This document shows positions 36,606 to 44,827 of a stretch of 64,000 bases of DNA, one piece after another; positions within the stretch are counted from its first letter, which is position 1; each line of letters starts with the position of its first letter. The notes under the pieces were generated by a model that was not told where the DNA came from, searched no databases, and saw only the letters and a list, made by a program, of their open reading frames with translations. Origin of the DNA: Rhizobium sp. NXC14 (lineage in GTDB: Bacteria > Pseudomonadota > Alphaproteobacteria > Rhizobiales > Rhizobiaceae); NCBI RefSeq assembly GCF_002117485.1, contig NZ_CP021033.1, forward strand, positions 496,001 through 560,000, given 5' to 3'. A program made the translations under genes and the position numbers.

Positions 36606-38069
36606 ATGACACTCAGCTTCGATCCGAACTCGATTTCCCTGCCCATGGGGCATTTCATCGGCGGCCGGCTGGTTCCGGCCGAAGCCGCCATCGATATGCA
36701 CCGGCCGTCCGACGGCAAGGCATATGCCGGCTGTCCGCTTGCCGACGCAGCCCTTGTCGACCAAGCCGTGGAGACGGCAAGGGGGGCGTTAGATAGAAGC
36801 AATTGGAGTGGTGTGCGGCCGCGCGAGCGCACCAAGGCGCTGCAGCGCTGGGCAGATCTGATCGAAGCCGAGGCGGAGACACTTGCCAGGCTTGAGGCCC
36901 TCTCCTCGACCCGACCCGTTGGCCATCTCGTCGCCGGCGATATCGCCGTCACCGCCGAGCAGATCCGCTTCTTTGCCGAATTCGCCGACAAGGAAGGCGG
37001 CGATCTCGTCCCGACCGACGACACGAATTTCGGCATGATCGTGACGGAACCCTATGGTGTGGTCGGCGCCATCACACCCTGGAATTTCCCCTTGTCAATG
37101 GCAGGCTGGAAGCTTGCTCCGGCACTGGCCGCGGGCAATGCGGTGGTGCTGAAACCTTCGGAGATGACGCCATTTTCGACACTCTATCTTGCCGAGCTTT
37201 CGGTGCGCGCCGGCCTGCCCGCCGGCCTCGTCAACGTCGTGCTGGGTGACGGGCCGATCACCGGAACGGCCATCACCGGGCATCCGGGAATTTCCAAGGT
37301 CAGCTTCACCGGTTCGACCGCGGCTGGCGCGGCGATCATGGCCAATATTGCCAGGACAGGCGTGAAGCCGATGACGCTGGAGCTCGGCGGCAAGAGCCCG
37401 CAGCTGGTCTTTGCGGACGCCGATCTCGATCTTGCGGCAGGGGCCATCGCCGCCAGCATCTTGTCCAATGCCGGCCAGGCCTGCATATGCGGATCTCGTC
37501 TCATCGTCGACGCGAAGGTGGCGGACGCGCTCGCAGCGGCACTGCTTTCCAGACTGGCGGCAATCCGACCGGGGCCGACCTGGGAGGAAACGACCGATTA
37601 TTCGCCCGTTATTTCCGAACGCCAGATCGCCCGTATGGACGGTATCATCCGCGCCGCCATAGCCGGCGGGGCCGAATGCCTTACGGGTGGCCGCCAGCTC
37701 GATCGTGAGGGATATTTCTACGCGCCGACGCTGATTTCGGGCGTGACGGCCGAATCGCCCGCGGTTCTCGAGGAAATCTTTGGACCGGTCCTGACCATAC
37801 AGACCTTCGAGGATGAGGAGGAGGCGCTGAGGCTGGCCGACCATCCAACCTACGGGCTGGCCGCCGGCCTCTTCACTCGCGATCTCTCGCGGGCGATCCG
37901 CCTCACCCGGCGCCTGCAGGCCGGCACCGTCTGGGTCAACCGTTACGGCCGGTCGCGCGATCATATCCTGCCGACCGGCGGTTACAAGCAGTCCGGCATC
38001 GGCAAGGACCTCGGCCGCGAAGCCTATCACGCCAACCGCAAGAGCAAGAGCGTGCTCATCAGCCTTTAA
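36606..38069 (+). CDS. NAD(P)-dependent aldehyde dehydrogenase
   Basis: The 487-residue enzyme has general-base Glu259 (LELGGKSPQ), nucleophile Cys293 (NAGQACICGSR), the cofactor motif FTGSTAAG and TPWNFPLSM at 158-166. It is closest in style to gamma-glutamyl-aminobutyraldehyde (PuuC) and betaine-aldehyde type enzymes, but the exact aldehyde is not defined by sequence. Its stop is 9 bases before the next dehydrogenase gene. A decayed duplicate of its first 30 codons and leader lies at 58513-58703. Confidence 0.92.
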   Translation: MTLSFDPNSISLPMGHFIGGRLVPAEAAIDMHRPSDGKAYAGCPLADAALVDQAVETARGALDRSNWSGVRPRERTKALQRWADLIEAEAETLARLEALSSTRPVGHLVAGDIAVTAEQIRFFAEFADKEGGDLVPTDDTNFGMIVTEPYGVVGAITPWNFPLSMAGWKLAPALAAGNAVVLKPSEMTPFSTLYLAELSVRAGLPAGLVNVVLGDGPITGTAITGHPGISKVSFTGSTAAGAAIMANIARTGVKPMTLELGGKSPQLVFADADLDLAAGAIAASILSNAGQACICGSRLIVDAKVADALAAALLSRLAAIRPGPTWEETTDYSPVISERQIARMDGIIRAAIAGGAECLTGGRQLDREGYFYAPTLISGVTAESPAVLEEIFGPVLTIQTFEDEEEALRLADHPTYGLAAGLFTRDLSRAIRLTRRLQAGTVWVNRYGRSRDHILPTGGYKQSGIGKDLGREAYHANRKSKSVLISL

Positions 38070-38078
38070 GGAGCTCAG

Positions 38079-39122
38079 ATGAAGACTTACAGGATTGCCC
38101 TTCTGCCGGGAGACGGCATCGGCCGCGACGTGACCGATGCTGCCTGGGCCGTGCTCGAAAAGGCAGCCGGAGCGAGCGGTGTTTCTCTTGAAGCGACCCG
38201 CTACCCCTGGTCCTGCGACTATTATCTCGAAAACGGCACCATGATGCCGGCCGACGGGATCGAGACGCTGAGGTTCTTCGACGCCATCCTGCTCGGCGCC
38301 GTCGGCTGGCCCAGCAAGGTGCCGGATTCCGTGTCCCTGCATGGGCTGCTGCTGCCCATCCGCAAGGCTTTTGTACAATATGCCAACATCCGCCCGCACA
38401 AGCTGCTGCCCGGTGTGCAGGGACCGCTGCGGTCGCAAGACTTCGATATCCTGTGCATCCGTGAAAACACCGAGGGAGAATATTCCGGCGCCGGCGGCCG
38501 CGTCCATCAAGGCACCGACAGCGAGGTGGCGGTGGAAACCTCGATCTTCACCCGAAAGGGGGTCGAACGCATCCTGCGTTTCGGCTTCGAGCAGGCGCGT
38601 GTGCGGCGCGGCAAACTCGCGTCGGTGACCAAGTCCAACGCGCAGAAATATTCGATGGTCTTCTGGGACGAGATCACCCACAGGCTCTCGGCGGAATATC
38701 CGGATGTCGAAGTCACGAGCTACCATATCGACGCCATGGCCGCCCGCATGGTCATGGCGCCTGATAGTCTCGATGTCGTGGTCGCATCCAATCTGTTCGG
38801 CGACATACTGACCGATCTTGGCGCCGCCATCCAGGGCGGGCTCGGCTTTGCGGCATCCGCCAACATCAATCCTGATCGCCAGGCGCCGTCCATGTTCGAA
38901 CCCGTCCACGGCTCCGCGCCGGACATCGCTCATCTCGGAATCGCCAATCCGATCGCGGCCATCTGGTCGGGCGCAATGATGCTGGAACACCTCGGAGAGG
39001 CGACCGCCGCCGGCAGCGTAATGGCCGCCATCGAGGCGACGACGGCGCGAGGCATCGGCGCCGTTCCCGGCAAAGACAAGACGGAGGCGATCACGGCATC
39101 GGTGCTTTCGGCACTCGGCTAG
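38079..39122 (+). CDS. Tartrate/D-malate dehydrogenase-type decarboxylating dehydrogenase
   Basis: The 347-residue protein belongs to the isocitrate/isopropylmalate dehydrogenase superfamily. It shows LLPGDGIGRDV at the start, IRENTEGEYSGAGG, the Lys-containing SVTKSNAQKYSMVFW and the metal-binding Asp segment VVASNLFGDILTDLGA. Length and the AVGWPSKVPDSVSLHGLLLP segment match tartrate dehydrogenase/D-malate dehydrogenase (TtuC/DmlA) rather than leucine biosynthesis. It would oxidise and decarboxylate a 2-hydroxy acid to a keto acid. It is in tight operon spacing with the aldehyde dehydrogenase. Confidence 0.9.
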   Translation: MKTYRIALLPGDGIGRDVTDAAWAVLEKAAGASGVSLEATRYPWSCDYYLENGTMMPADGIETLRFFDAILLGAVGWPSKVPDSVSLHGLLLPIRKAFVQYANIRPHKLLPGVQGPLRSQDFDILCIRENTEGEYSGAGGRVHQGTDSEVAVETSIFTRKGVERILRFGFEQARVRRGKLASVTKSNAQKYSMVFWDEITHRLSAEYPDVEVTSYHIDAMAARMVMAPDSLDVVVASNLFGDILTDLGAAIQGGLGFAASANINPDRQAPSMFEPVHGSAPDIAHLGIANPIAAIWSGAMMLEHLGEATAAGSVMAAIEATTARGIGAVPGKDKTEAITASVLSALG

Positions 39123-39175
39123 AGCACGTCGCAAAAACACGCTGCGGCTTTGCGCCCGGATTTGTGGAGGTATTT

Positions 39176-40648
39176 ATGAAAGAGGACAAGATGAACGGAT
39201 TGAGGGATGCAAGCCTGCTGCGTCAGCAGGGGCTCATCGACGGAGAATGGTGCGGGGGCGCAGCCGGGCGCACGATCGAGGTGATCGATCCGGCGACGCA
39301 GCATGTGCTGGGCAGCGTGCCCGACATGGACGGAGCCGACACACGGGCCGCTATCGTGGCGGCGGAAAAAGCGTTTGGTCCATGGCGGGCAAAGACCCAT
39401 GCCGAGCGCGCCGCCCTGCTCGAAGCCTGGCACGACCTGATGCTCGACAATATCGAGGACCTGGCGCTGATCCTGACGACGGAACAGGGCAAGCCGCTGA
39501 CGGAAGCGCGGGGCGAAATCCGCTACGGCGCCTCATTCATCAAATGGTTTTCCGAGGAAGCGCGCCGCATTGGCGGAACGACCATCCCCTCACCTATCGC
39601 GGACCGGCGGATCGTTGTTCTCAAGGAGCCCGTGGGCGTATCGGCGATCATCACGCCCTGGAATTTTCCCAATGCGATGATCACCCGCAAGGTGGGGCCG
39701 GCGCTTGCGGCGGGTTGCACGGTTGTCATCAAGCCATCCGACCTGACCCCGTTTTCGGCGCTGGCGCTCGCCGTTCTGGCGGAACGCGCCGGCATCCCCA
39801 AGGGCGTGATCAACATCGTCACCGGCATGCCGACCGCAATCGGCGACGAATTGATGTCGAACCAGACCGTCCGCAAGATCTCTTTCACCGGCTCGACGCG
39901 CGTCGGTTCGCTGTTGATGCGAGGTGCCGCCGACAGCGTCAAGCGGCTCAGCCTCGAACTCGGCGGCAACGCGCCTTTCATCGTTTTCGACGATGCCGAT
40001 CTCGACCTTGCCGTCGAAGGCGCCATCGCATCGAAATTCCGCAACGGCGGACAGACTTGCGTCTGCGCCAACCGTCTTCTCGTCCAGTCTGGCGTCTACG
40101 ATGCCTTTGCCGCCAAACTCGGCGCGCGGGTCTCGGCCATGAAGGTCGGGGCAGGCACCGAGGCCGGCACGGATATCGGACCGATGATCAACAAAGCTGC
40201 GATCGAGAAGATCAACCGGCACGTGGAGGATGCGGTAAACAAGGGAGCAAAGATCCTCTCTACTGCAGATTCCGTGCCGGCAGGCGATCAATATGCGGCG
40301 CCGATGGTGCTTGGCGGCGCGACGACCGACATGCAGCTTGCCAGCGAAGAGACATTCGGACCGGTTGCCCCGCTGTTTCGGTTCGACACCGAGGAAGAGG
40401 CGATCCGCATTGCAAATTCCACCCCCTTCGGCCTTGCGGCCTATTTCTACACCGAGAGCCTGAAGCGGTCCTGGCGGGTCGGTGAGGCGCTCGAATTCGG
40501 CATGATCGGCCTGAACACCGGCGCCATTTCCACCGAGGTCGCTCCGTTCGGCGGCGTCAAGCAATCCGGCCTCGGGCGTGAGGGCGCCCAATGCGGCATT
40601 GAGGAATATCTGGAAATGAAGAGCTTCCACATCGGCGGACTCTCCTGA
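39176..40648 (+). CDS. gabD: Succinate-semialdehyde dehydrogenase (NAD(P)+)
   Basis: From ATG 39176 (GGAGG 7 bases upstream) the product is 490 residues. Catalytic Glu261 (LELGGNAPFIVF) and Cys295 (NGGQTCVCANR) are in GabD context, along with ITPWNFPNAMITRK and the C-terminal GLNTGAISTEVAPFGGVKQS. GabD oxidises succinate semialdehyde from GABA to succinate. Here it would take the product of polyamine or GABA breakdown into the TCA cycle. It is the last plus-strand gene before a bidirectional terminator. Confidence 0.93.
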   Translation: MKEDKMNGLRDASLLRQQGLIDGEWCGGAAGRTIEVIDPATQHVLGSVPDMDGADTRAAIVAAEKAFGPWRAKTHAERAALLEAWHDLMLDNIEDLALILTTEQGKPLTEARGEIRYGASFIKWFSEEARRIGGTTIPSPIADRRIVVLKEPVGVSAIITPWNFPNAMITRKVGPALAAGCTVVIKPSDLTPFSALALAVLAERAGIPKGVINIVTGMPTAIGDELMSNQTVRKISFTGSTRVGSLLMRGAADSVKRLSLELGGNAPFIVFDDADLDLAVEGAIASKFRNGGQTCVCANRLLVQSGVYDAFAAKLGARVSAMKVGAGTEAGTDIGPMINKAAIEKINRHVEDAVNKGAKILSTADSVPAGDQYAAPMVLGGATTDMQLASEETFGPVAPLFRFDTEEEAIRIANSTPFGLAAYFYTESLKRSWRVGEALEFGMIGLNTGAISTEVAPFGGVKQSGLGREGAQCGIEEYLEMKSFHIGGLS

Positions 40649-40662
40649 TCGACAAGAAAACA

Positions 40663-40693
40663 AAGGGCGCCGGGAGATCATTCCGGCGCCCTT
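40663..40693. terminator. Bidirectional terminator
   Basis: AAGGGCGCCGG and CCGGCGCCCTT form a perfect 11-bp stem with a 9-base loop between convergent genes. On the minus strand it is followed by TGTTTTCTTG, so it best serves the leftward flavoenzyme operon. Confidence 0.75.
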
Positions 40694-40801
40694 CCTAAAC
40701 GCTATCGCAAGCCAGGGATCTTGGATTCTGCCTGTCACCCACTGCTGCGAGATTTTGCGACACAGGCGCGAGAATGACTAGCCGCCCTCGCCACGCCGCG
40801 C

Positions 40802-42076
40802 TTACATGAAGCGATCAAGTGTCTTGTAGTAGAGCCCGACGACCGGCAGGAACCACGGCTTGCCGAAATGGCCGGGAACAGCAGGCCAATCAAGCCCCTT
40901 TACCGGATTGCGGTCCGCCTTGCCCATGATGGCGTCGGCGATAATCATGCCAAGGTGGGTGGAGAGCTGGGCGCCGTGGCCGGAATAGCCCATGGCGTAC
41001 CACACGCCATCGACGTAACCGGCGCGCGGATAGCGATCCTTCGTCATGTCGACGAGCCCGCCCCAGCAATAATCGATCTCGACGCCGGCAAGTTGCGGGA
41101 AGATTTCAGCCAGACCGGCGCGCAGAATATCGCCGCTCTTTGCATCCGATCGCTGATCCGAGGTGGCGGAAAAGCGTGCGCGGCCGCCGAAGATCAGCCG
41201 GTTGTCCGGCGACAGCCGGAAATAATTGCCGATGTTCAGCGACGTGACACAGGTCCGGTTCCCCGGCATCGTCGCTGCGATTTCGGCGTCGCTCAACGGA
41301 CGGGTAGCGAGCAGGAAGCTGCCGACGGAAATGATCCGGCGGCGGAAATAGCCGAAGAGCGACGGCGTGTAGGCGCCTGTCGCGACGAGCACGTGATCGG
41401 CGGTGACGGTGCCCCGTCCGGTCTCCAGGCTGTGGCGGCCGTTGCCTTGCCTGTGTTCGGTCACGGCAGCCTTTTCGAAGATGACGGCGCCGTGGCGGAC
41501 GGCCGCGGCGGCGAGTCCGGCGACATAGCGGCCCATATGCATCATCGCGCTCTTTTTCGAGAGCATGGCGCCATGGAAGGGCGAGCCAACCTCACTCTTC
41601 AAGTCATTCGCGGAAAGAAGCGCCGTCTCCGGATCGACCTCTCTATGCACAGCCTCGAAGTTGCGGGCAATGGCATCGAAATGCTGAGGCTTGGAGGCAA
41701 GCTTGAGCTTTCCCGCGCGACGGAAATTGCAATCGATGCCCTCCTCGGCGACGATCGCCTCGATCGTATCGATGGACTCATCGAACGCCCGATAGAGCGC
41801 CATAGCCCTCTCCGTGCCGAGCGCTGATTTGGCGGAGAGGAAGCTGTGGGCTAGTCCGTTGTTGAGGTGGCCGCCATTGCGTCCCGATGCACCCCATCCC
41901 ACCCGCTCGGCCTCGAGCACGACGACCTTGACGCCGGCTTTAGCAAGCTGGCGCGCCGCTGCAAGCCCGGTAAAGCCCGCGCCGATCACGGCGACATCAT
42001 AATGTCCTTCGACAGGACCTTGAGCCGCATCGGCAAAAGCACGCGCTGTGTCGTGCCAGTAGGACTGGAACTGCAT
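40802..42076 (-). CDS. FAD-dependent amine/amino acid oxidoreductase, PuuB-like
   Basis: The ATG at 42076, with GAGG directly ahead, gives 424 residues. The FAD-binding GxGxxG is in YDVAVIGAGFTGLAAARQL (about residues 28-46), followed by VVLEAERVGWGASGRNGGHL with the histidine region typical of DAO/gamma-glutamylputrescine oxidoreductase proteins. The C-terminal segment GVWYAMGYSGHGAQLSTHLG closes the FAD site. It oxidises a C-N bond to an aldehyde plus ammonia, an upstream step that would feed the aldehyde dehydrogenase. It lies 13 bases after the HAD gene. Confidence 0.9.
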   Translation of the reverse strand: MQFQSYWHDTARAFADAAQGPVEGHYDVAVIGAGFTGLAAARQLAKAGVKVVVLEAERVGWGASGRNGGHLNNGLAHSFLSAKSALGTERAMALYRAFDESIDTIEAIVAEEGIDCNFRRAGKLKLASKPQHFDAIARNFEAVHREVDPETALLSANDLKSEVGSPFHGAMLSKKSAMMHMGRYVAGLAAAAVRHGAVIFEKAAVTEHRQGNGRHSLETGRGTVTADHVLVATGAYTPSLFGYFRRRIISVGSFLLATRPLSDAEIAATMPGNRTCVTSLNIGNYFRLSPDNRLIFGGRARFSATSDQRSDAKSGDILRAGLAEIFPQLAGVEIDYCWGGLVDMTKDRYPRAGYVDGVWYAMGYSGHGAQLSTHLGMIIADAIMGKADRNPVKGLDWPAVPGHFGKPWFLPVVGLYYKTLDRFM

Positions 42077-42089
42077 CCTCTTATCTCCG

Positions 42090-42758
42090 TCAGAGGCCGA
42101 CAACGCCAGGCAAGCCGGAGATGTCGGCAATCTCGACATAGCCGTAATAGGGATTGGCCGGCTCGTGACCGCGATTGACCCAGACCTTGTTCTTGATGCC
42201 GAGATCGTGGGCCGACATCAGATCGTAGCGGAAGGAGGACGAGCAATGCAGCACGTCCTGCGGTCCGCAGCCGAGCATATCGAACATATATTCGAAGGCC
42301 TGGAAACGGGGCTTATAGGCATTCGCCTGTTGCGCGGTATAGACCGCGTGGAAGGGCGCGCCGAGCTTTTCGACATTCGACATGATCTGCGCGTCCATGG
42401 CATTGGACAGGATCACCAGCGGAATTTCCCGGGCAACCCTGGCAAGACCCTCGGGTACGTCGCGATGCGGCCCCCAGGTCGGAACACGTGCGTAGACCAT
42501 CCGAGCGGCTTCATCGCGAAACGTCACGCCGTTGCGCTTGCATGTCCGCTCGAGCGAGTTGTGCACCACCTCCGCGTAGGGCTTCCAGGTGCCCATGATC
42601 TCGTCGAGACGATAGGCGGCGAAATTCTTGACGAACTCCGCCATGCGCGGTTCGTCGAGTTGGTCGCCGTAGAGATCGCGTGCCGCTTCCGCCATCTGGA
42701 AGTTGGTGAGCGTGCCGTAGCAGTCGAAGGTGATGTATTTCGGGCGGAACGTCGTCAT
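42090..42758 (-). CDS. HAD superfamily hydrolase, haloacid dehalogenase type II
   Basis: This 222-residue protein has HAD nucleophile Asp12 (ITFDCYGTL), a cap domain, motif II in VILSNAMDAQI, Lys in ANAYKPRFQAFEYM and the acidic motif VLHCSSSFRYDLMSAHDLGI. Motif spacing agrees with L-2-haloacid dehalogenases, but many such proteins are phosphatases of unknown substrate. It is the first gene of the leftward pair with the flavoenzyme, suggesting it acts on a related metabolite. No halogenated-compound gene is nearby. Confidence 0.88.
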   Translation of the reverse strand: MTTFRPKYITFDCYGTLTNFQMAEAARDLYGDQLDEPRMAEFVKNFAAYRLDEIMGTWKPYAEVVHNSLERTCKRNGVTFRDEAARMVYARVPTWGPHRDVPEGLARVAREIPLVILSNAMDAQIMSNVEKLGAPFHAVYTAQQANAYKPRFQAFEYMFDMLGCGPQDVLHCSSSFRYDLMSAHDLGIKNKVWVNRGHEPANPYYGYVEIADISGLPGVVGL

Positions 42759-42902
42759 CTGCGTATCCTTGAATGATTGGAACCGGGATGTTTCACAATC
42801 ATAGGCACCGCTTTATCCGCGGCTTACCTGAATTGGGCGGCATCGGAAGCAGAATCTATCGTATAGAAAGCGGCGTTTGGCAGAAGGTTGCGTGCTCTCG
42901 GT

Positions 42903-43571
42903 TCAATCGTGGTCGTGGTCATGATGCGAGGGAAGATCGAGGCCGAAGGTCTTGACGAGATCGGCCACTTGCTCCGGGCTGAGGAAGCGGGGATTGAGGT
43001 TGCGCAGCAGCAGATAGAGCTTCGCCGTTTCCTCCAGTTCCTCGGTTGCGAAGACCGCCGCCTCCAGGCTGTCACCGGCAACGACGGGTCCATGATTGGC
43101 CAGAAGCACCGACGAGTATTTGCCCGCCAGCCCGCGGATCGCATCGGCCACCGCCGGATCGCCGGGGCGATAATAGGGCACCAGCGCCGTCTCGCCGGCG
43201 CGCATGAGATAGTATGGCGTCATCGGCGGCAAGGCGGCGCGCGGATCGATCTCCGGCAGCATCGTCAGCGCCACCGCATGCGTGGAATGAAGATGGACGA
43301 TGGCGCGGGCGCTGCCGCGTGTGTCGTAGAGGGCGGTGTGAAGCGGGATTTCCTTGGTCGGCTTGTCACCGGATAGGAGCCGGCCTTCGGCATCGAGCCT
43401 TGAAATACGCGCCGGGTCGAGAAAGCCGAGCGAAGCGTTGGTCGGCGTGACCAGCCAGCCGCCGTCCTCCAGCCGTAACGATATGTTGCCCGACGAACCG
43501 GGTGTCAGCCCGCGCTCGAACAGCGACCGGCCGTATCGACAGATTTCCTCACGCAGGCGCGCGTCGGACAT
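42903..43571 (-). CDS. otnC: Class II aldolase-like 3-oxo-tetronate 4-phosphate decarboxylase
   Basis: The 222-residue protein has the class II aldolase/adducin fold: GSSGNISLRLEDGGWLVTPT (about residues 26-45), the catalytic Glu in KPTKEIPLHTALY and zinc ligands in VHLHSTHAVAL (H93, H95-type) and LLANHGPVV. Neighbouring OtnK, OtnI and LtnD genes identify it as OtnC, which decarboxylates 3-oxo-tetronate 4-phosphate to dihydroxyacetone phosphate. The C-terminus carries an unusual HHDHDHD tail that could hold metal. It lies downstream of the LacI gene, 15 bases away, in the leftward half of the module. Confidence 0.9.
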   Translation of the reverse strand: MSDARLREEICRYGRSLFERGLTPGSSGNISLRLEDGGWLVTPTNASLGFLDPARISRLDAEGRLLSGDKPTKEIPLHTALYDTRGSARAIVHLHSTHAVALTMLPEIDPRAALPPMTPYYLMRAGETALVPYYRPGDPAVADAIRGLAGKYSSVLLANHGPVVAGDSLEAAVFATEELEETAKLYLLLRNLNPRFLSPEQVADLVKTFGLDLPSHHDHDHD

Positions 43572-43586
43572 GACAGTTCCTCCAAT

Positions 43587-44585
43587 TCATGCGGTCGCCC
43601 CCTCGATCAGTTCAAAGCCGAGATCGACGACCTGCGGCGGCGCATTGGCGACGATGAGTTGCGCGGCTATCTCACCGGTCGCCACGCGCGGCGTCCGGAT
43701 GGTCGACAAGGGCTGTGGTATCGCCCGGCCGATATCGAGGCCGTTATAACCAAAAATCGCGAGCTGCGAGGGGATCGCGATCCCTTGGGCGAGACAATGA
43801 AAATAACCGCCCAGCGCCATATCGTCGTTGGAAAAATAGACGGCATCCAGATCGGTCGCTCGTGCAAGCAATCGCTCCAGTCCCAATCTGCCGTTCTCCA
43901 CCGAGGATGGGCCGGCAAGAATTTCGCGGGCGATGAGCGGGGCGCCGGCGGCCTCGAGCGTTTCGCAGAAACTGGAAAAGCGCTTGCCGGCGCGGGTATC
44001 GCGCTGGAGGTCGTGACCGACATAGCCGATCCTGCGATAAGCCCGCTTGAGCAGGAAGGCAGCGCTCTCCCTTCCGGCCGCGCGGTTCGAGAAGCCGACT
44101 GCGATATCGAGGGCGTCGCCGTCCAGATCGAGCAGTTCCACGACCCGGCATCCGCTGGCGCGCAGCATTTTCGCCGTGCCGTCGGTATGCTCGTATCCTG
44201 CCAGCATCACCGCCGCCGGCCGCCAGGCGAGCATTGCGGCGGCGAGCGCTTCCTCCCTGCCCGGATCATAGTCGGTCACCGAAAAAACCGACTGATATCG
44301 GTTTTCCTCCAGAACGGCGCTGGCGCCGCGCAGCACATCGGGAAAGACGATGTTGGACAGCGAAGGAATGACGAAAGCGACGAGACGCGAACCGGTGGAG
44401 GCCAGCGTTCCGGCGATCCGGTTCGGCACATAGCCCAACCGCTCGACAGCGGCCATCACCCGCTCCCGGGTCTTGCCTGAAAACGAACCATGGTTGCGCA
44501 GCACGCGCGACACCGTGCTCTCGCCGACGCCGGCCGCTTCCGCGACCTCCGCGAGGGTGACCGTCGCCTGTTGTTTCAATTCCAT
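43587..44585 (-). CDS. LacI family regulator of the acid-sugar module
   Basis: The ATG at 44585 gives 332 residues with the helix-turn-helix at once (VTLAEVAEAAGVGESTVSRV) and the hinge YVPNRIAGTLAS. The remainder is the ligand-binding domain, with SVFSVTDYDPGREEALAAAM and FFSNDDMALGGY landmarks. A longer frame to 44660 would place extra residues before the HTH, which is not seen in the family. It is divergent from the MFS gene with three 14-16 base palindromes between them, and adjacent to otnC. It probably represses both directions until an acid sugar or its metabolite binds. Confidence 0.93.
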   Translation of the reverse strand: MELKQQATVTLAEVAEAAGVGESTVSRVLRNHGSFSGKTRERVMAAVERLGYVPNRIAGTLASTGSRLVAFVIPSLSNIVFPDVLRGASAVLEENRYQSVFSVTDYDPGREEALAAAMLAWRPAAVMLAGYEHTDGTAKMLRASGCRVVELLDLDGDALDIAVGFSNRAAGRESAAFLLKRAYRRIGYVGHDLQRDTRAGKRFSSFCETLEAAGAPLIAREILAGPSSVENGRLGLERLLARATDLDAVYFSNDDMALGGYFHCLAQGIAIPSQLAIFGYNGLDIGRAIPQPLSTIRTPRVATGEIAAQLIVANAPPQVVDLGFELIEGATA

Positions 44586-44693
44586 CGTCAATTTTGAACC
44601 CGATATGAGCAAGCCTTCCGGCGCGAAGCGTCTGGCAACACCGTCACAGGCGAGATTCATTTTTCACTACTTCGGGCAAGAAGCAAGATTTTT

Positions 44694-44709
44694 TTGGCAG
44701 CGCTGCCAA
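44694..44709. promoter_or_regulatory. Acid-sugar operator, copy 1
   Basis: TTGGCAGCGCTGCCAA is a perfect 16-bp palindrome with a central GCGC core in the divergent region. The preceding run of seven Ts is AT-rich enough for a -10 region of the regulator. Confidence 0.85.
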
Positions 44710-44716
44710 TTCGCGG

Positions 44717-44732
44717 TTGGCAGCGCTGCCAA
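44717..44732. promoter_or_regulatory. Acid-sugar operator, copy 2
   Basis: Identical to copy 1 over all 16 bases. The centres are 23 bases apart, close to two helical turns. Confidence 0.85.
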
Positions 44733-44748
44733 AATGGATTAAGAGGAA

Positions 44749-44762
44749 TGGCAGCGCTGCCA
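44749..44762. promoter_or_regulatory. Acid-sugar operator, copy 3
   Basis: TGGCAGCGCTGCCA is identical to the inner 14 bases of copies 1 and 2. Its centre is 31 bases from copy 2, about three helical turns, and 72 bases upstream of the transporter start. Confidence 0.8.
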
Positions 44763-44827
44763 AAAGAGGATCAGCGCGCCGCGGGAGGACCTGTCGGAGA
44801 TCGCGGCAACGATCGGAGGAGAGAATC

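Noticed and set aside
37095..39140. 681-codon minus-strand frame
   Set aside because: Shadow of the aldehyde dehydrogenase and tartrate-type dehydrogenase genes, whose active-site motifs are intact on the plus strand.
39590..40738. 382-codon minus-strand frame
   Set aside because: Antisense to gabD, whose catalytic Glu and Cys are in the plus frame.
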